DNA of 16,008 nucleotides from Rhodobacteraceae bacterium UBA6236 (GTDB lineage Bacteria > Pseudomonadota > Alphaproteobacteria > Rhodobacterales > Rhodobacteraceae), in NCBI GenBank assembly GCA_002440945.1, contig DJWG01000071.1, positions 35,851-51,858 of the forward strand, given 5' to 3'. The notes below the pieces were generated by a model that did no database searches, was not told the DNA's origin, and saw only the letters and a program-made list of their open reading frames with translations. The position numbers and the translations under genes are program-made. Shown one piece after another: positions 1 to 7,422 of this stretch. The number at the start of each line of letters is the position of its first letter. The stretch's first letter is position 1.

Positions 1-2
1 AG

Positions 3-737
3 CGCCAGTTCGAGGCGCTGCGCCCGGCAAAGCTGATCCGCCACGCACAGCCCGACGGCGAGGAAATCGACCTTGACGCCGCGCTGCGTTCCGTGGCCGA
101 CCTGCGCGCCACGGGCCGCGGATCGGACCGGATCTGGCAGCAGGCCCGGCCCGAGAAGCGCGACCTTGCGGTGTCGATCCTGCTGGATGTGTCCCGCTCG
201 ACCGAAAGCGCGGTGACGGGCCGCCCGGTCATCGACATCGCGCGCGAGGCGCTGACGGCGCTGGCCTGGGGGCTGGACGCCTGTGGCGACCGCTTTGCCA
301 TCCAGGGCTTTTCCTCGCTGAAACGCGACCGGGTCTGGATCCATGACTGCAAATCCTTCGATGAGCCGATGGCCCCGCGGATCGAGGCCCGCATCCACGC
401 GCTACGCCCCGGTTTCTACACCCGGTTGGGCGCGGCAATCCGCCATGCCTCGCATGGTCTGGCGCAGGAGGGCCGGTCACGCCGCTTGCTGATCGTGATC
501 ACCGATGGCAAACCGAACGACCTTGACCATTACGAAGGCCGCCACGGCATCGAAGACAGCGCCATGGCCGTGCGCCAGGCGCGCCGCGCCGGACATGCAG
601 TCTTTGGCATCACCATCGACCGCGATGCGCAGGCCTGGTTCCCGCGCATCTTCGGACAGGGCGGTTTTCAGGTGATCCGCGATCCCGACAGGCTGACCAC
701 CGCCCTGCCAGAGATCTACCGGCAACTGGTGCTGTGA
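3..737 (+). CDS. norD: NorD, nitric oxide reductase activation protein (3' part, gene starts before the window)
   Basis: This is the C-terminal part of NorD, an accessory protein needed to make active nitric oxide reductase (NorCB); it is thought to work with the AAA+ ATPase NorQ. The frame is open from base 3, so the gene starts upstream of the window; an in-frame GTG at 93 is internal. The visible part is a von Willebrand A domain. Its metal-binding MIDAS pieces are all present: DxSxS as DVSRS in the strand ILLDVSRSTES, the threonine in FYTRLGAAI, and the aspartate of VITDGKPND. The stop codon overlaps the start of norE by one base (TGATG), consistent with one operon, norCBQDEF. The family assignment rests on the VWA motifs plus the two nor genes that follow. 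Confidence 0.9.
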   Translation, partial: RQFEALRPAKLIRHAQPDGEEIDLDAALRSVADLRATGRGSDRIWQQARPEKRDLAVSILLDVSRSTESAVTGRPVIDIAREALTALAWGLDACGDRFAIQGFSSLKRDRVWIHDCKSFDEPMAPRIEARIHALRPGFYTRLGAAIRHASHGLAQEGRSRRLLIVITDGKPNDLDHYEGRHGIEDSAMAVRQARRAGHAVFGITIDRDAQAWFPRIFGQGGFQVIRDPDRLTTALPEIYRQLVL

Positions 738-1273
738 TGCGTCTGGATGACCTGCCCGGCGAATTGATCCTGTGGATCCTGATCGTCTCGGAAATCATGA
801 TCTTTATGGCCGGGGTATCGGTTCTGGTGGTCAACGGCTTGCTGGACCCGCAGGGCTTCGCCGCCGCCCAGTCGCAGTTGGACGGACGGATGGCCGCGCT
901 GAACACCGTGGTGCTGGTCACATCGGGCCTTTTCGCCGCCCAGGCCGAGCGCCACGCAAGGGACGGGAACCGCTGGGCCACGCGCATCGGCCTTGCGCTT
1001 GCCGCCCTGGGCGGCATGGTGTTCCTGGGCATCAAGGGCATGGAATATGCCCATGACATAAGCGCCGGCATCGGCATCGACGGCCACCCGTTCTTCACCT
1101 TCTACTATCTGCTGACCGGGTTTCACGCCGCGCATGTCCTTGCGGGGATCGTGGTGCTGGGGCTGGTCGGGCTGCGGTCGCGACCCGATGCCGTGCAGGC
1201 GGGCGCGATGTTCTGGCACATGGTGGACCTGGTCTGGGTACTGATCCTGCCACCGGTCTATCTGATCTGGTGA
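737..1273 (+). CDS. norE: NorE, cytochrome c oxidase subunit III-like membrane protein of the nor operon
   Basis: About 178 residues, almost all hydrophobic, with roughly five membrane segments separated by short charged loops. It belongs to the heme-copper oxidase subunit III family: the C-terminal half carries TGFHAAHVLAG and a WHMVDLVWVLILPPVYL end, which match the conserved His and Trp-His-x-Val-Asp regions of that family. The position after norD and before norF identifies it as NorE. It is not a catalytic subunit; NorE is reported to improve nitric oxide reductase activity or assembly, and the mechanism is unclear. I chose ATG at 737, which shares one base with the norD stop; GTG at 734 is in frame and equally possible. 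Confidence 0.88.
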   Translation: MRLDDLPGELILWILIVSEIMIFMAGVSVLVVNGLLDPQGFAAAQSQLDGRMAALNTVVLVTSGLFAAQAERHARDGNRWATRIGLALAALGGMVFLGIKGMEYAHDISAGIGIDGHPFFTFYYLLTGFHAAHVLAGIVVLGLVGLRSRPDAVQAGAMFWHMVDLVWVLILPPVYLIW

Positions 1274-1277
1274 AGCC

Positions 1278-1517
1278 ATGGACAGACTGATCCGGACATG
1301 GGGCCTGCTGATCGCCCTGACGCTCACCACCACCGGCCTTGCCATCTGGGACCCGAAGTTCGCCGCGCCGGGCCTCGTGCTGCTGGCCTGGTTGAAGGCG
1401 CGGGAAATCCTCGGCGGTTTTCTTCACCTGAGGGCCGCGCCGGGCTGGCTTGCGGCCTTCACCTTCCCGCTGGCGATCTGGCTGGCGGCCATCGGGGCGC
1501 TGCTGGCGGTCCGGTAA
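1278..1517 (+). CDS. norF: NorF, small membrane protein of the nitric oxide reductase operon
   Basis: A 79-residue protein with about three hydrophobic segments (near residues 8-23, 30-47 and 57-77) and an arginine-rich linker. It resembles cytochrome oxidase subunit IV-like proteins, and its size and place four bases after norE make it NorF, the last gene of the Paracoccus-type norCBQDEF operon. With NorE it is thought to support maturation or full activity of the NorCB reductase in the cytoplasmic membrane; this comes from family knowledge, not from a motif seen here. I saw no clear hairpin terminator directly after the stop. Confidence 0.85.
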   Translation: MDRLIRTWGLLIALTLTTTGLAIWDPKFAAPGLVLLAWLKAREILGGFLHLRAAPGWLAAFTFPLAIWLAAIGALLAVR

Positions 1518-1777
1518 CACCGGGCGTGCCTGCTTCTTCAGAGCTGAAATGGTTGGCAGGGAAATCCCGCTGCCGCCGGCTCACTTCCGCTGGCTTCAAA
1601 CACCTGAACAGCGACCGAGAAGTCCGCTTTGCGCTTGCAGATGGGTCGATAGGTGTATGTTGATTTGCGGAGCCTGCGCAGAACGAAACTTGTCACCTTG
1701 CGATATTCGCGCATAGGTTGAGGATGAATGGCTGTGCGCAGGGCGATTTTTGCTGTCCTCCGGCCTGAGATCGATTT

Positions 1778-2524
1778 GTGTTCCTGCGGCCAAAGAGCGA
1801 GATTCAATTGCATCGCCTGATTTTTGCCCTTTGTGCGGTCTTCTTTTTCCTCGCCGGCGTGCGAGCGGAGTCGCCGACGACTCCATCTGGCACGTCGATC
1901 TCTCTCGGCCCACGGGTTTTCGATCTGCGCGAGCGATCGCCCATTTTGGACCTCCAGGTCGAGAATGAATTTGTGTCTTTGACCGATGTTGATTGGATCA
2001 GGGACATGACATGGTCCGACCCGCTATTGAGCAACACGGTCATCCACATCAAGGATCACACCCGGCTTTACTCGGGTGGTCAGCCGGTATGGGCGCCAGA
2101 CAACATATCCCGCTTCCATCCCGACCCAACCCTGCCGCCGATCTTCGATCTGGACGGTTACGAGGTGGGCTGGACAGGCGCTCATGAAGCTCCGATTCGT
2201 GGCGATATCCTGATGTTTCCCAAAAACGACTCGCAAAGTTTCTACGTCAATTGCGCATACGATCGGGCAGATCCCGCACCAACATTCTGTGCGGTGAACT
2301 TCCGCTATGGCCCTGATCGCAATCTTATCATCAAGACACGCATTTACCATGTGACCTCGCCGCTGAATGATTTTGCCGAGATCGCGGCACAGGTTGAGGC
2401 GCTGGTAAGATGCCTCGACGTCACCGAGGACGTGCGGACCGGTGAGATGAGCCCCGTCACCCCGTATCTCTTACAAAAGGACATCGCCGCTGGCGGCCGA
2501 TGCCGAATTATGCCGTCGAGTTAA
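1778..2524 (+). CDS. Exported protein of unknown function
   Basis: I do not recognise the family. The protein begins with a clear Sec-type signal peptide: a basic stretch, the hydrophobic core LIFALCAVFFFLAGV, then a likely cleavage after VRA. The mature part is about 215 residues, soluble-looking, rich in Asp, Pro and aromatic residues, with four cysteines that could form two disulfides (YVNCAYD, TFCAVNF, VRCLD, GRCRI). That fits a periplasmic protein. The start is uncertain: GTG at 1778 gives 248 residues, while TTG at 1808 begins right at MHRLIFAL and makes a more typical signal peptide. Third codon positions look less GC-biased than in the nor genes before it. It stands alone, 260 bases after norF, with no terminator or partner gene visible. 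Confidence 0.7.
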   Translation: MFLRPKSEIQLHRLIFALCAVFFFLAGVRAESPTTPSGTSISLGPRVFDLRERSPILDLQVENEFVSLTDVDWIRDMTWSDPLLSNTVIHIKDHTRLYSGGQPVWAPDNISRFHPDPTLPPIFDLDGYEVGWTGAHEAPIRGDILMFPKNDSQSFYVNCAYDRADPAPTFCAVNFRYGPDRNLIIKTRIYHVTSPLNDFAEIAAQVEALVRCLDVTEDVRTGEMSPVTPYLLQKDIAAGGRCRIMPSS

Positions 2525-2796
2525 ATTCGAAATTCTGTGCGTCGCAACAGGCGCTGATCGCCCGGCTCTGAGGCGCCGCGCCCCAATCAACAATCCCCGA
2601 AAGCGCAAACAGAGATGGCCGGGAATTTGCGCCGGATTCGGGCTTCGGTTCCGCGTCTCGGGATTGGTCAAATGTCCCGCAAGCCCCCGTAATCGCGGCA
2701 GAACTGCCGAAGCAGGCGTCATGTCTCTGATCGACCGGGAAGGCTGGCTGTGCAGGCAGCCCCTGCCTATCCAGTCTGGCCCGAAAATGCAGTTTA

Positions 2797-2976
2797 CAGG
2801 GAAATTACAGGGAATATGCGCGGTTTCGGAGTTTGAAGAGCAGTTTCTCCCGCCAATCCCTGCTCCATATCAACAGCTTGCAGAGAAATTCCCTACTTGG
2901 CTGAACAGGGAATTTGCGATCGTCCAGCAGGGAAGGTTCAGGAAAGAACAGGGTCTCGGCGGCGCTTAACAGGGAA
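2797..2976 (+). repeat. Cluster of CAGGGAA short direct repeats
   Basis: The heptamer CAGGGAA occurs at 2797, 2808, 2906, 2928 and 2970, with a variant CAGGGTC at 2949: six related copies in 180 bases, unevenly spaced, the first two 11 bases apart. Most are preceded by A or AA and several are followed by T or A. In translation they give the recurrent NREF and EQG words that I associate with short hypothetical ORFs in alphaproteobacterial genomes; that association is from memory and was not checked. The function is unknown. The spacing is too irregular for a CRISPR array or a typical plasmid iteron set. Confidence 0.6.
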
Positions 2977-3225
2977 CCGTGTGTTCAAGCAGCGAACAGA
3001 GATCTCACCCCACGGGATTGATGATGAGTTCCTTGTAGAGTGTTGACTTCGCGCAGTGTTACGAGAAATCCAGAGCACGGTCCCCATGCTCATCGCTGAT
3101 CCGCGTCGGCAGACCCAAATGGTTCAGGAGGTCGGCAGCGACGCTGCCCAGAGCGTAGCGTCTCTCCGCAGCCCGTCGTCTGTCCGAATTACCCCTGCTC
3201 CCGCTAACGCACACTGGTAGGCACC

Positions 3226-3241
3226 TTCCCCAAACGGGGAA
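3226..3241. promoter_or_regulatory. Candidate operator: TTCCCC-AAAC-GGGGAA palindrome upstream of the importer operon
   Basis: A perfect inverted repeat of two 6-base arms around a 4-base centre, 84 bases before the start codon of the substrate-binding protein gene. Short, GC-rich, with no following T-run, so it is more likely a protein-binding site than a terminator. A looser CCC-N4-GGG element lies in the gap between ureA and the nickel permease gene (15041-15050), and a half-site-like CCTTCCCCAACG lies at 8145 after the importer operon. Which protein would bind is unknown; the LuxR-type regulator of the locus is the obvious candidate by position only. Confidence 0.35.
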
Positions 3242-3325
3242 CTTATCCGTGGGTGGTCCCGCGCGTACGTTTCGAGAGTAGCCATCATGCGGCTGCCCAA
3301 CAATCAAGAACAGACAGGGACCAAC

Positions 3326-4594
3326 ATGACCACTCTGAAAACCTCCGCGCGGGCGCTTTGCCTGCCGGCGGCGTTGATCGGACTTGCGCTCATGGCGCTG
3401 CCCGCTGCCGCCAAGGACCAGATCGTTCTGTGCACCGTCGATGATCTTTCCGGTGACTTTTCGATTATGTCGACACCCAAGACCTATGGCTACGAACTGG
3501 CCGTAAAGGAAATCAATGATGCTGGCGGCATCGAGGTGGATGGCGAAAAGAAACTGATCAAGCTCGTCCAATATGACGGTCAGTCGGACGTCGGCCGTTA
3601 CCAGCAGATGGCGCAGCGATGCCTCTTCGACGACGAGGCCGATGTCGTTATGGCGGGCTATACTGGGGCCGAGCGCGAGGCCGCGCGCCAAGAGGTTGTT
3701 CGGAACAAGGCGATCTTCTGGCACAACAACCAGGGCGAGGGCGGCATCGCCGATCACTATTCTTTTTTCTCTGGCCCTACCCCGGAACAGCAGGTCGTTC
3801 CCGCCATCAAGGAGATGATCGACGCGCTTGGACCGCGAATGGTCTTCATCGGAGCGGATTACAATTTCTGCCGCGCAATCGGGCAGTGGGTTCGCACCGC
3901 CGCCGGACTTCACGGCGGCAAGATCGAAATGGAGGAATATTTCCCATTCGGCGTGTCTCAATGGCAGGCCACCATCGACAAGATCCAGGGCATCAAGCCC
4001 GACTTTCAAGTTCACTGTCTAGTTGGCGCCGCGCATGCACAGTTCTATCAGCAAGCAGCGGCTGCGGGTTTGAAGATCCCCGCCTGGTCGAACGTTACTA
4101 TTTCGGACGGCTATGAGCACAAGCGCTTTGCGCCACCGTCGCTTGCCAACATGTATGTACCTCCTGCCTTCATCGAGGACGTACCAGGCGCCGCGAGCGA
4201 GGAGTTCTCCAAAAAAATCCGCGCACTGCATCCCGACATCCCCTATGTCAACGAACACGCGGCCTTCGGATATGTTGCGGTCAAGGCGATGGCGGCAGCC
4301 TGGGGCAAGGCGGGAACGACCGAAACAGAAGCCGTGATCAAGGCACTTGAAGGAGACATCTCGGTGCCGGATGCACCGGGCGGGCCTTGGACCATGCGAG
4401 GCTCACAGCACCATGCTTCGATGAACACCTATCTGTACAAGGTCAAGGACGATCATAGCCTGGAACTCATCAAGGATCTTGGTCTGACCGAACCAACCTT
4501 CCTGAAGGACGTCGGCGTCGACATGACCAAGGAAGCGCCGGGCCGTGCCTTCCTGCCGCCTGACAACCCGGCTTGGGCGGAGTTCTTCAAATAA
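3326..4594 (+). CDS. Periplasmic substrate-binding protein of a urea/short-chain amide ABC importer (UrtA/AmiC/FmdD-like)
   Basis: About 422 residues, the binding protein that delivers substrate to the membrane complex encoded next. A signal peptide covers the first 29 residues (core LCLPAALIGLALMALPAAA, cleavage before KDQI). The mature protein is a type I periplasmic binding fold (Peripla_BP family 5/6). Its motif order parallels UrtA and AmiC: a first-strand SGDFSIMSTP region, FFSGPTPEQQVVPAI, VFIGADYNFCRAIG, a VHCLVGAAHAQFY region and a VPDAPGGPWTM end. Several pocket positions differ from UrtA/AmiC as I recall them: WHNNQGEG where those have a WYP-x-x-YEG-like motif, and NFCR where they have Y-x-(F/Y)-PR. 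I chose ATG 3326 because it has an AGGGA ribosome site six bases upstream and starts at the signal peptide; the frame is open further upstream to 3287. Urea is likely because urease is adjacent, but another small amide is possible. Confidence 0.85.
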   Translation: MTTLKTSARALCLPAALIGLALMALPAAAKDQIVLCTVDDLSGDFSIMSTPKTYGYELAVKEINDAGGIEVDGEKKLIKLVQYDGQSDVGRYQQMAQRCLFDDEADVVMAGYTGAEREAARQEVVRNKAIFWHNNQGEGGIADHYSFFSGPTPEQQVVPAIKEMIDALGPRMVFIGADYNFCRAIGQWVRTAAGLHGGKIEMEEYFPFGVSQWQATIDKIQGIKPDFQVHCLVGAAHAQFYQQAAAAGLKIPAWSNVTISDGYEHKRFAPPSLANMYVPPAFIEDVPGAASEEFSKKIRALHPDIPYVNEHAAFGYVAVKAMAAAWGKAGTTETEAVIKALEGDISVPDAPGGPWTMRGSQHHASMNTYLYKVKDDHSLELIKDLGLTEPTFLKDVGVDMTKEAPGRAFLPPDNPAWAEFFK

Positions 4595-4655
4595 TACTGG
4601 CGCAACAACGCCGCTGCTGCCTCTTGGTGGCGGCGGCCCCAAGCGGAGAAAACGC

Positions 4656-5546
4656 ATGGACTTGGCAGGGCAGTTGACCAGCTATCTCTACCAGTACTTT
4701 GACAACGCCACATTCCTGATCCTCGCCGCGTTAGGCCTGATCCTGATCTACGGGATGATGGGAGTCATCAACATGGCGCACGGGGAGTTGATGATGATCG
4801 GTGCCTATGTCGCCACTTACTCTTATCACGCAGGGCTACCGATCCCTCTCGCCATCCTGTGCGCGGGGATTGCGGCCGGACTGGCGGGTATTGTCCTGGA
4901 ACTGCTGATTGTCCGGCATTTCTATAACCAGCTGCTATCGTCCCTTGTTGTTACATGGGGGCTGAGCCTGGTCCTGAGCCAGGGCGCGCTTTTAATCCTT
5001 GGCCCATCGACGCTGAACATGCCCACGCCGCTTGGTTCGTTCTCGGTCGGAGGCTTCTCTTTCGGAGTTTATCGTCTGGTGATGACCGTCGTCGCAATCC
5101 TTTTGATGGCTGGCATCTGGTTTCTGCTGCGCTGGACCCGCTTTGGCAACCAGGCGCAGGCAACGATTGAAAATCCGCGCATGGCGGCCGCGCTGGGAAT
5201 CGATACGAGGCGGATCTACACAGCGACTTTCGCCATCGGCGCCGCGCTGGGCGGTGTCGCGGGCGGAATGCTGGCAATGACGACAGCGGTCTCGCCGTTC
5301 TTCGGACAGGGATATACCGCAGTAGCCTTCATCACGGTCGTTTTGGGTGGCGGGGCGAATGCACTTGTCGGCCTGGCGGCAGCCGCTGGCTATCTATCGG
5401 GAGTGCAGACACTCCTCTCAATTATGGTCAATCAGTATCTTGGCTATGTCTCGCTATTCGCGGCAGCCTTCGTCGCGCTTCTGGTGATGCCATCCGGTAT
5501 CTCCGACTTCCTTGAACGCCGGCGCAGCCGCAAGGTGCAGAGGTGA
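4656..5546 (+). CDS. ABC importer inner-membrane permease, LivH/UrtB type
   Basis: A 296-residue integral membrane protein with about eight hydrophobic segments, forming one half of the translocation pore. The family motif GMMGVINMAHGELMMIGAY near residues 30-48 is diagnostic of the LivH/UrtB permeases, and the coupling region QATIENPRMAAALGI, which contacts the ATPases, is present near residues 168-182. It is the size of a LivH protein; some UrtB proteins are much longer, so the short form does not settle the substrate. The start at 4656 follows a good GGAGAAAA ribosome site; the frame is open upstream to 4545, but that part overlaps the binding-protein gene and lacks a sensible N-terminus. 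The 61-base gap after the binding protein gene is the only sizeable one in this operon. Confidence 0.88.
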   Translation: MDLAGQLTSYLYQYFDNATFLILAALGLILIYGMMGVINMAHGELMMIGAYVATYSYHAGLPIPLAILCAGIAAGLAGIVLELLIVRHFYNQLLSSLVVTWGLSLVLSQGALLILGPSTLNMPTPLGSFSVGGFSFGVYRLVMTVVAILLMAGIWFLLRWTRFGNQAQATIENPRMAAALGIDTRRIYTATFAIGAALGGVAGGMLAMTTAVSPFFGQGYTAVAFITVVLGGGANALVGLAAAAGYLSGVQTLLSIMVNQYLGYVSLFAAAFVALLVMPSGISDFLERRRSRKVQR

Positions 5547-6667
5547 CCCAAATGGAACCGCAATTCCGAGTTATTGCTTCTTTGAATGGTCCGCAAACTC
5601 TCGGCAACAGTGCCTTTTTCTGGATCTCAGCCATCCTTCTTGTCACCGTTGCCATCTTCTTTCCGCTCTACGCTTCGCGCTTTCAGGTCATCACCGCAAG
5701 CAACCTTGCGATTTCATCCCTTCTGGCGCTGAGCCTTTGCCTGATATGGGGATACTGCGGTATCTTGAGCTTGGGGCAGGCCTCGTTCTACTGCGTCGGG
5801 GGCTATGCCTTTGGCATCGTAGGAATTAACCTGATCCAGAGCGCGGGCAACACCAACTTGGCCCTGATCGCGGGCGTTGTCGCGCCCGTGCTACTGGCCG
5901 CAGCACTGGGCTGGCTGATGTTCTACCGGCGACTCAAGGGAGTTTATGTCGCGATCCTGATGCTGATCGTGTCGCTGCTTCTTGGTCTCTTCATGCGCCA
6001 AACTGCGGATCCGAGCTACGCGATCAGCAAGGCAGCATTCGGTGGAATGAATGGCCTGCGACCGGCGAGCGCAGGCGACCCTGGCATTCCCAATATCACC
6101 CTCGGGTTCGGCGATGCTGTCGCGGTCTTTGACGGGCGCAGCGCCAGTTTTTACTGGCTGGTGCTAGCAATCCTTGTCCTGGTGTTCCTGGGTTTGCGTT
6201 GGCTGGTTAATTCAACCTACGGATACATACTGATTGCTTGCCGCGAGGATTCTGAACGGACTGAGACTTTCGGCTACGACATTCGATTGGTCCAGCTTTC
6301 GGTCTTTTGTCTTTCGGCCGCCATAGCGGGACTTGCGGGGGCACTCTATACGGCATGGGGTACCTATATCCACCCCGATGGTTTCAGCGTCGCGCCTAAT
6401 ATCTTGGTGGTGATCTGGGTTGCGGTTGGCGGGCGCAAGGACTTGGCATCGGTCATCGTCTCGACGGTAGCGCTTGGGTGGCTGTCGCTGGAACTCTCAC
6501 GCTACGGGGAAGTGTCGCTTCTTGTACTAGGTTTCATCCTGATCTTCGCGATGATGGTCGCGCGCGATGGGGTTGTCGCTGCCTTGGGCGAGCAGATCGG
6601 ACGGGTCGTAGCTGCGCGCGGGTCGCGACGCGAGCTTGTTGCATGCTTTAAAGGGGAGCGCAGATGA
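5543..6667 (+). CDS. ABC importer inner-membrane permease, LivM/UrtC type
   Basis: About 374 residues with around nine to ten membrane segments, the partner permease of the preceding LivH/UrtB-like protein. It has the LivM/UrtC signature GYCGILSLGQASFYCVGGYAFG near residues 70-91, AFGGMNGL near 164, an ACREDSERTETFGYD coupling loop near residue 232 and VIWVAVGGRKDL near residue 290. The last two resemble UrtC more than LivM. A 4-base overlap with the previous stop (GTGA) suggests translational coupling and supports GTG 5543 as the start; ATG 5552 has a better ribosome site (AGAGGTG six bases upstream) and is a real alternative, shortening the protein by three residues. The C-terminus is basic (ARGSRREL and KGERR), as expected for a cytoplasmic tail. 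Confidence 0.87.
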   Translation: MTQMEPQFRVIASLNGPQTLGNSAFFWISAILLVTVAIFFPLYASRFQVITASNLAISSLLALSLCLIWGYCGILSLGQASFYCVGGYAFGIVGINLIQSAGNTNLALIAGVVAPVLLAAALGWLMFYRRLKGVYVAILMLIVSLLLGLFMRQTADPSYAISKAAFGGMNGLRPASAGDPGIPNITLGFGDAVAVFDGRSASFYWLVLAILVLVFLGLRWLVNSTYGYILIACREDSERTETFGYDIRLVQLSVFCLSAAIAGLAGALYTAWGTYIHPDGFSVAPNILVVIWVAVGGRKDLASVIVSTVALGWLSLELSRYGEVSLLVLGFILIFAMMVARDGVVAALGEQIGRVVAARGSRRELVACFKGERR

Positions 6668-7422
6668 GCCAGGTCGCAACACTGGAAAGGACCTCGCCGC
6701 CGGAGTTCACCGACGTGATCCTGGACGTGCGGAACGTAACCAAGCACTATGGCGGTATCCGCGCCCTCGATGGCCTGTCGCTGCAAGTCGCGCGGTCCGA
6801 GATCCACTGTGTTCTCGGTCCGAACGGAGCCGGAAAGAGCACTTTCTTCAAGATGCTGATGGGGACTGAACGGCCGACCTCGGGCAGTATCCTATACGAT
6901 GGTCACGACGTCACTCACCTCCAGGCATTTGAGCGCGCCCGACTGGGGTTGTCAGTTAAGTTCCAGAATCTGCGGACTTTCGGCGATCTCACGGTCTTCC
7001 AGAACCTATTTATTCCGCTGCGCCGGACCTGTGGACCAGCGGAAATTCCGGATCGAATTATCGACATCCTGCGTCAGGTCCGGTTGCCCGGAGTCGAGAA
7101 CCGCCTGGTGAGGCACCTGTCACATGGTCAGCAGCAATGGCTTGCAATTGCGATGTCGATCGCCTCGCGTCCGCGATTGCTTTTGCTCGATGAACCCACA
7201 GCGGGGCTGTCCGCCGAAGAGACGGAGCGGACGGCCGAGATCATCCATGAGGTCAACTCCGAAGGCATGACTGTGGTGGTCATCGAGCATGACATGGGAT
7301 TTATCCGCTCTCTCAAGGCGCGCACCTCGGTGCTGCACTATGGTCGCCTGTTCGCGCAGGGAAGTTTCGACGAAATCGCCGCGAATGAGCAAGTCCGCCA
7401 CATTTACCTGGGAACCGAATGA
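6664..7422 (+). CDS. urtD: ABC importer ATPase, UrtD/LivG type
   Basis: 252 residues, one of two nucleotide-binding subunits that power import. Walker A is GPNGAGKST (near residues 54-62), the signature motif is LSHGQ, Walker B is LLLLDEPTAG, and the switch histidine lies in VIEHDM. The run LSHGQQQWLAIA followed by LSAEETERTAEII matches UrtD (typically LSHGQ-x-QWLEI and ETERTAELL) better than LivG, where the signature is usually LSYGQQR. About 20 N-terminal residues precede the first ATPase strand. The ATG overlaps the stop of the UrtC-like gene by four bases (ATGA), so the genes are cotranscribed and probably translationally coupled. Confidence 0.87.
   Translation: MSQVATLERTSPPEFTDVILDVRNVTKHYGGIRALDGLSLQVARSEIHCVLGPNGAGKSTFFKMLMGTERPTSGSILYDGHDVTHLQAFERARLGLSVKFQNLRTFGDLTVFQNLFIPLRRTCGPAEIPDRIIDILRQVRLPGVENRLVRHLSHGQQQWLAIAMSIASRPRLLLLDEPTAGLSAEETERTAEIIHEVNSEGMTVVVIEHDMGFIRSLKARTSVLHYGRLFAQGSFDEIAANEQVRHIYLGTE

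Larger units (their letters stand above)
2525..3325. other. Gene-poor stretch between the exported protein and the importer operon
   Basis: About 800 bases with no gene I can support. The best open frame (2664-2969, + strand, 101 codons) has odd composition, and its C-terminal half is just the translation of the CAGGGAA repeats listed separately, so I do not call it a gene. On the - strand a frame runs from the importer region down to a stop at 3059; its last 45 codons, including SVAADLLNHLGLPTRISDEH, read like real protein and could be the end of a broken gene, but I cannot name it. The last 100 bases contain the TTCCCC-AAAC-GGGGAA palindrome and presumably the promoter of the importer operon, although no clear -35/-10 pair stands out. 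Confidence 0.5.

Noticed and set aside
1518..1777. FNR/NNR-type box (TTGAT-N4-ATCAA) or terminator after norF
   Set aside because: I looked for the palindrome and for a GC-rich hairpin with a T-run and found neither convincingly; TTGATTTGCGG near 1660 has only one half.
2664..2969. 101-codon open frame on the + strand
   Set aside because: Its second half is the translation of CAGGGAA repeats; no good ribosome site, no domain and biased composition.
2797..2976. CRISPR array or plasmid iterons
   Set aside because: Repeats are only seven bases with irregular spacing from 11 to about 98 bases and no conserved spacer length; no replication or cas gene is near.
3042..3070. Promoter with TTGACT as a -35 box
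   Set aside because: No acceptable -10 box lies 16-18 bases downstream, and it is too far from the importer start to assign.
3059..4015. A 318-codon open frame on the - strand over the binding-protein gene
   Set aside because: Most of it is the mirror of the binding-protein gene. Only the last 45 codons lie outside it, and these are discussed as a possible gene remnant.
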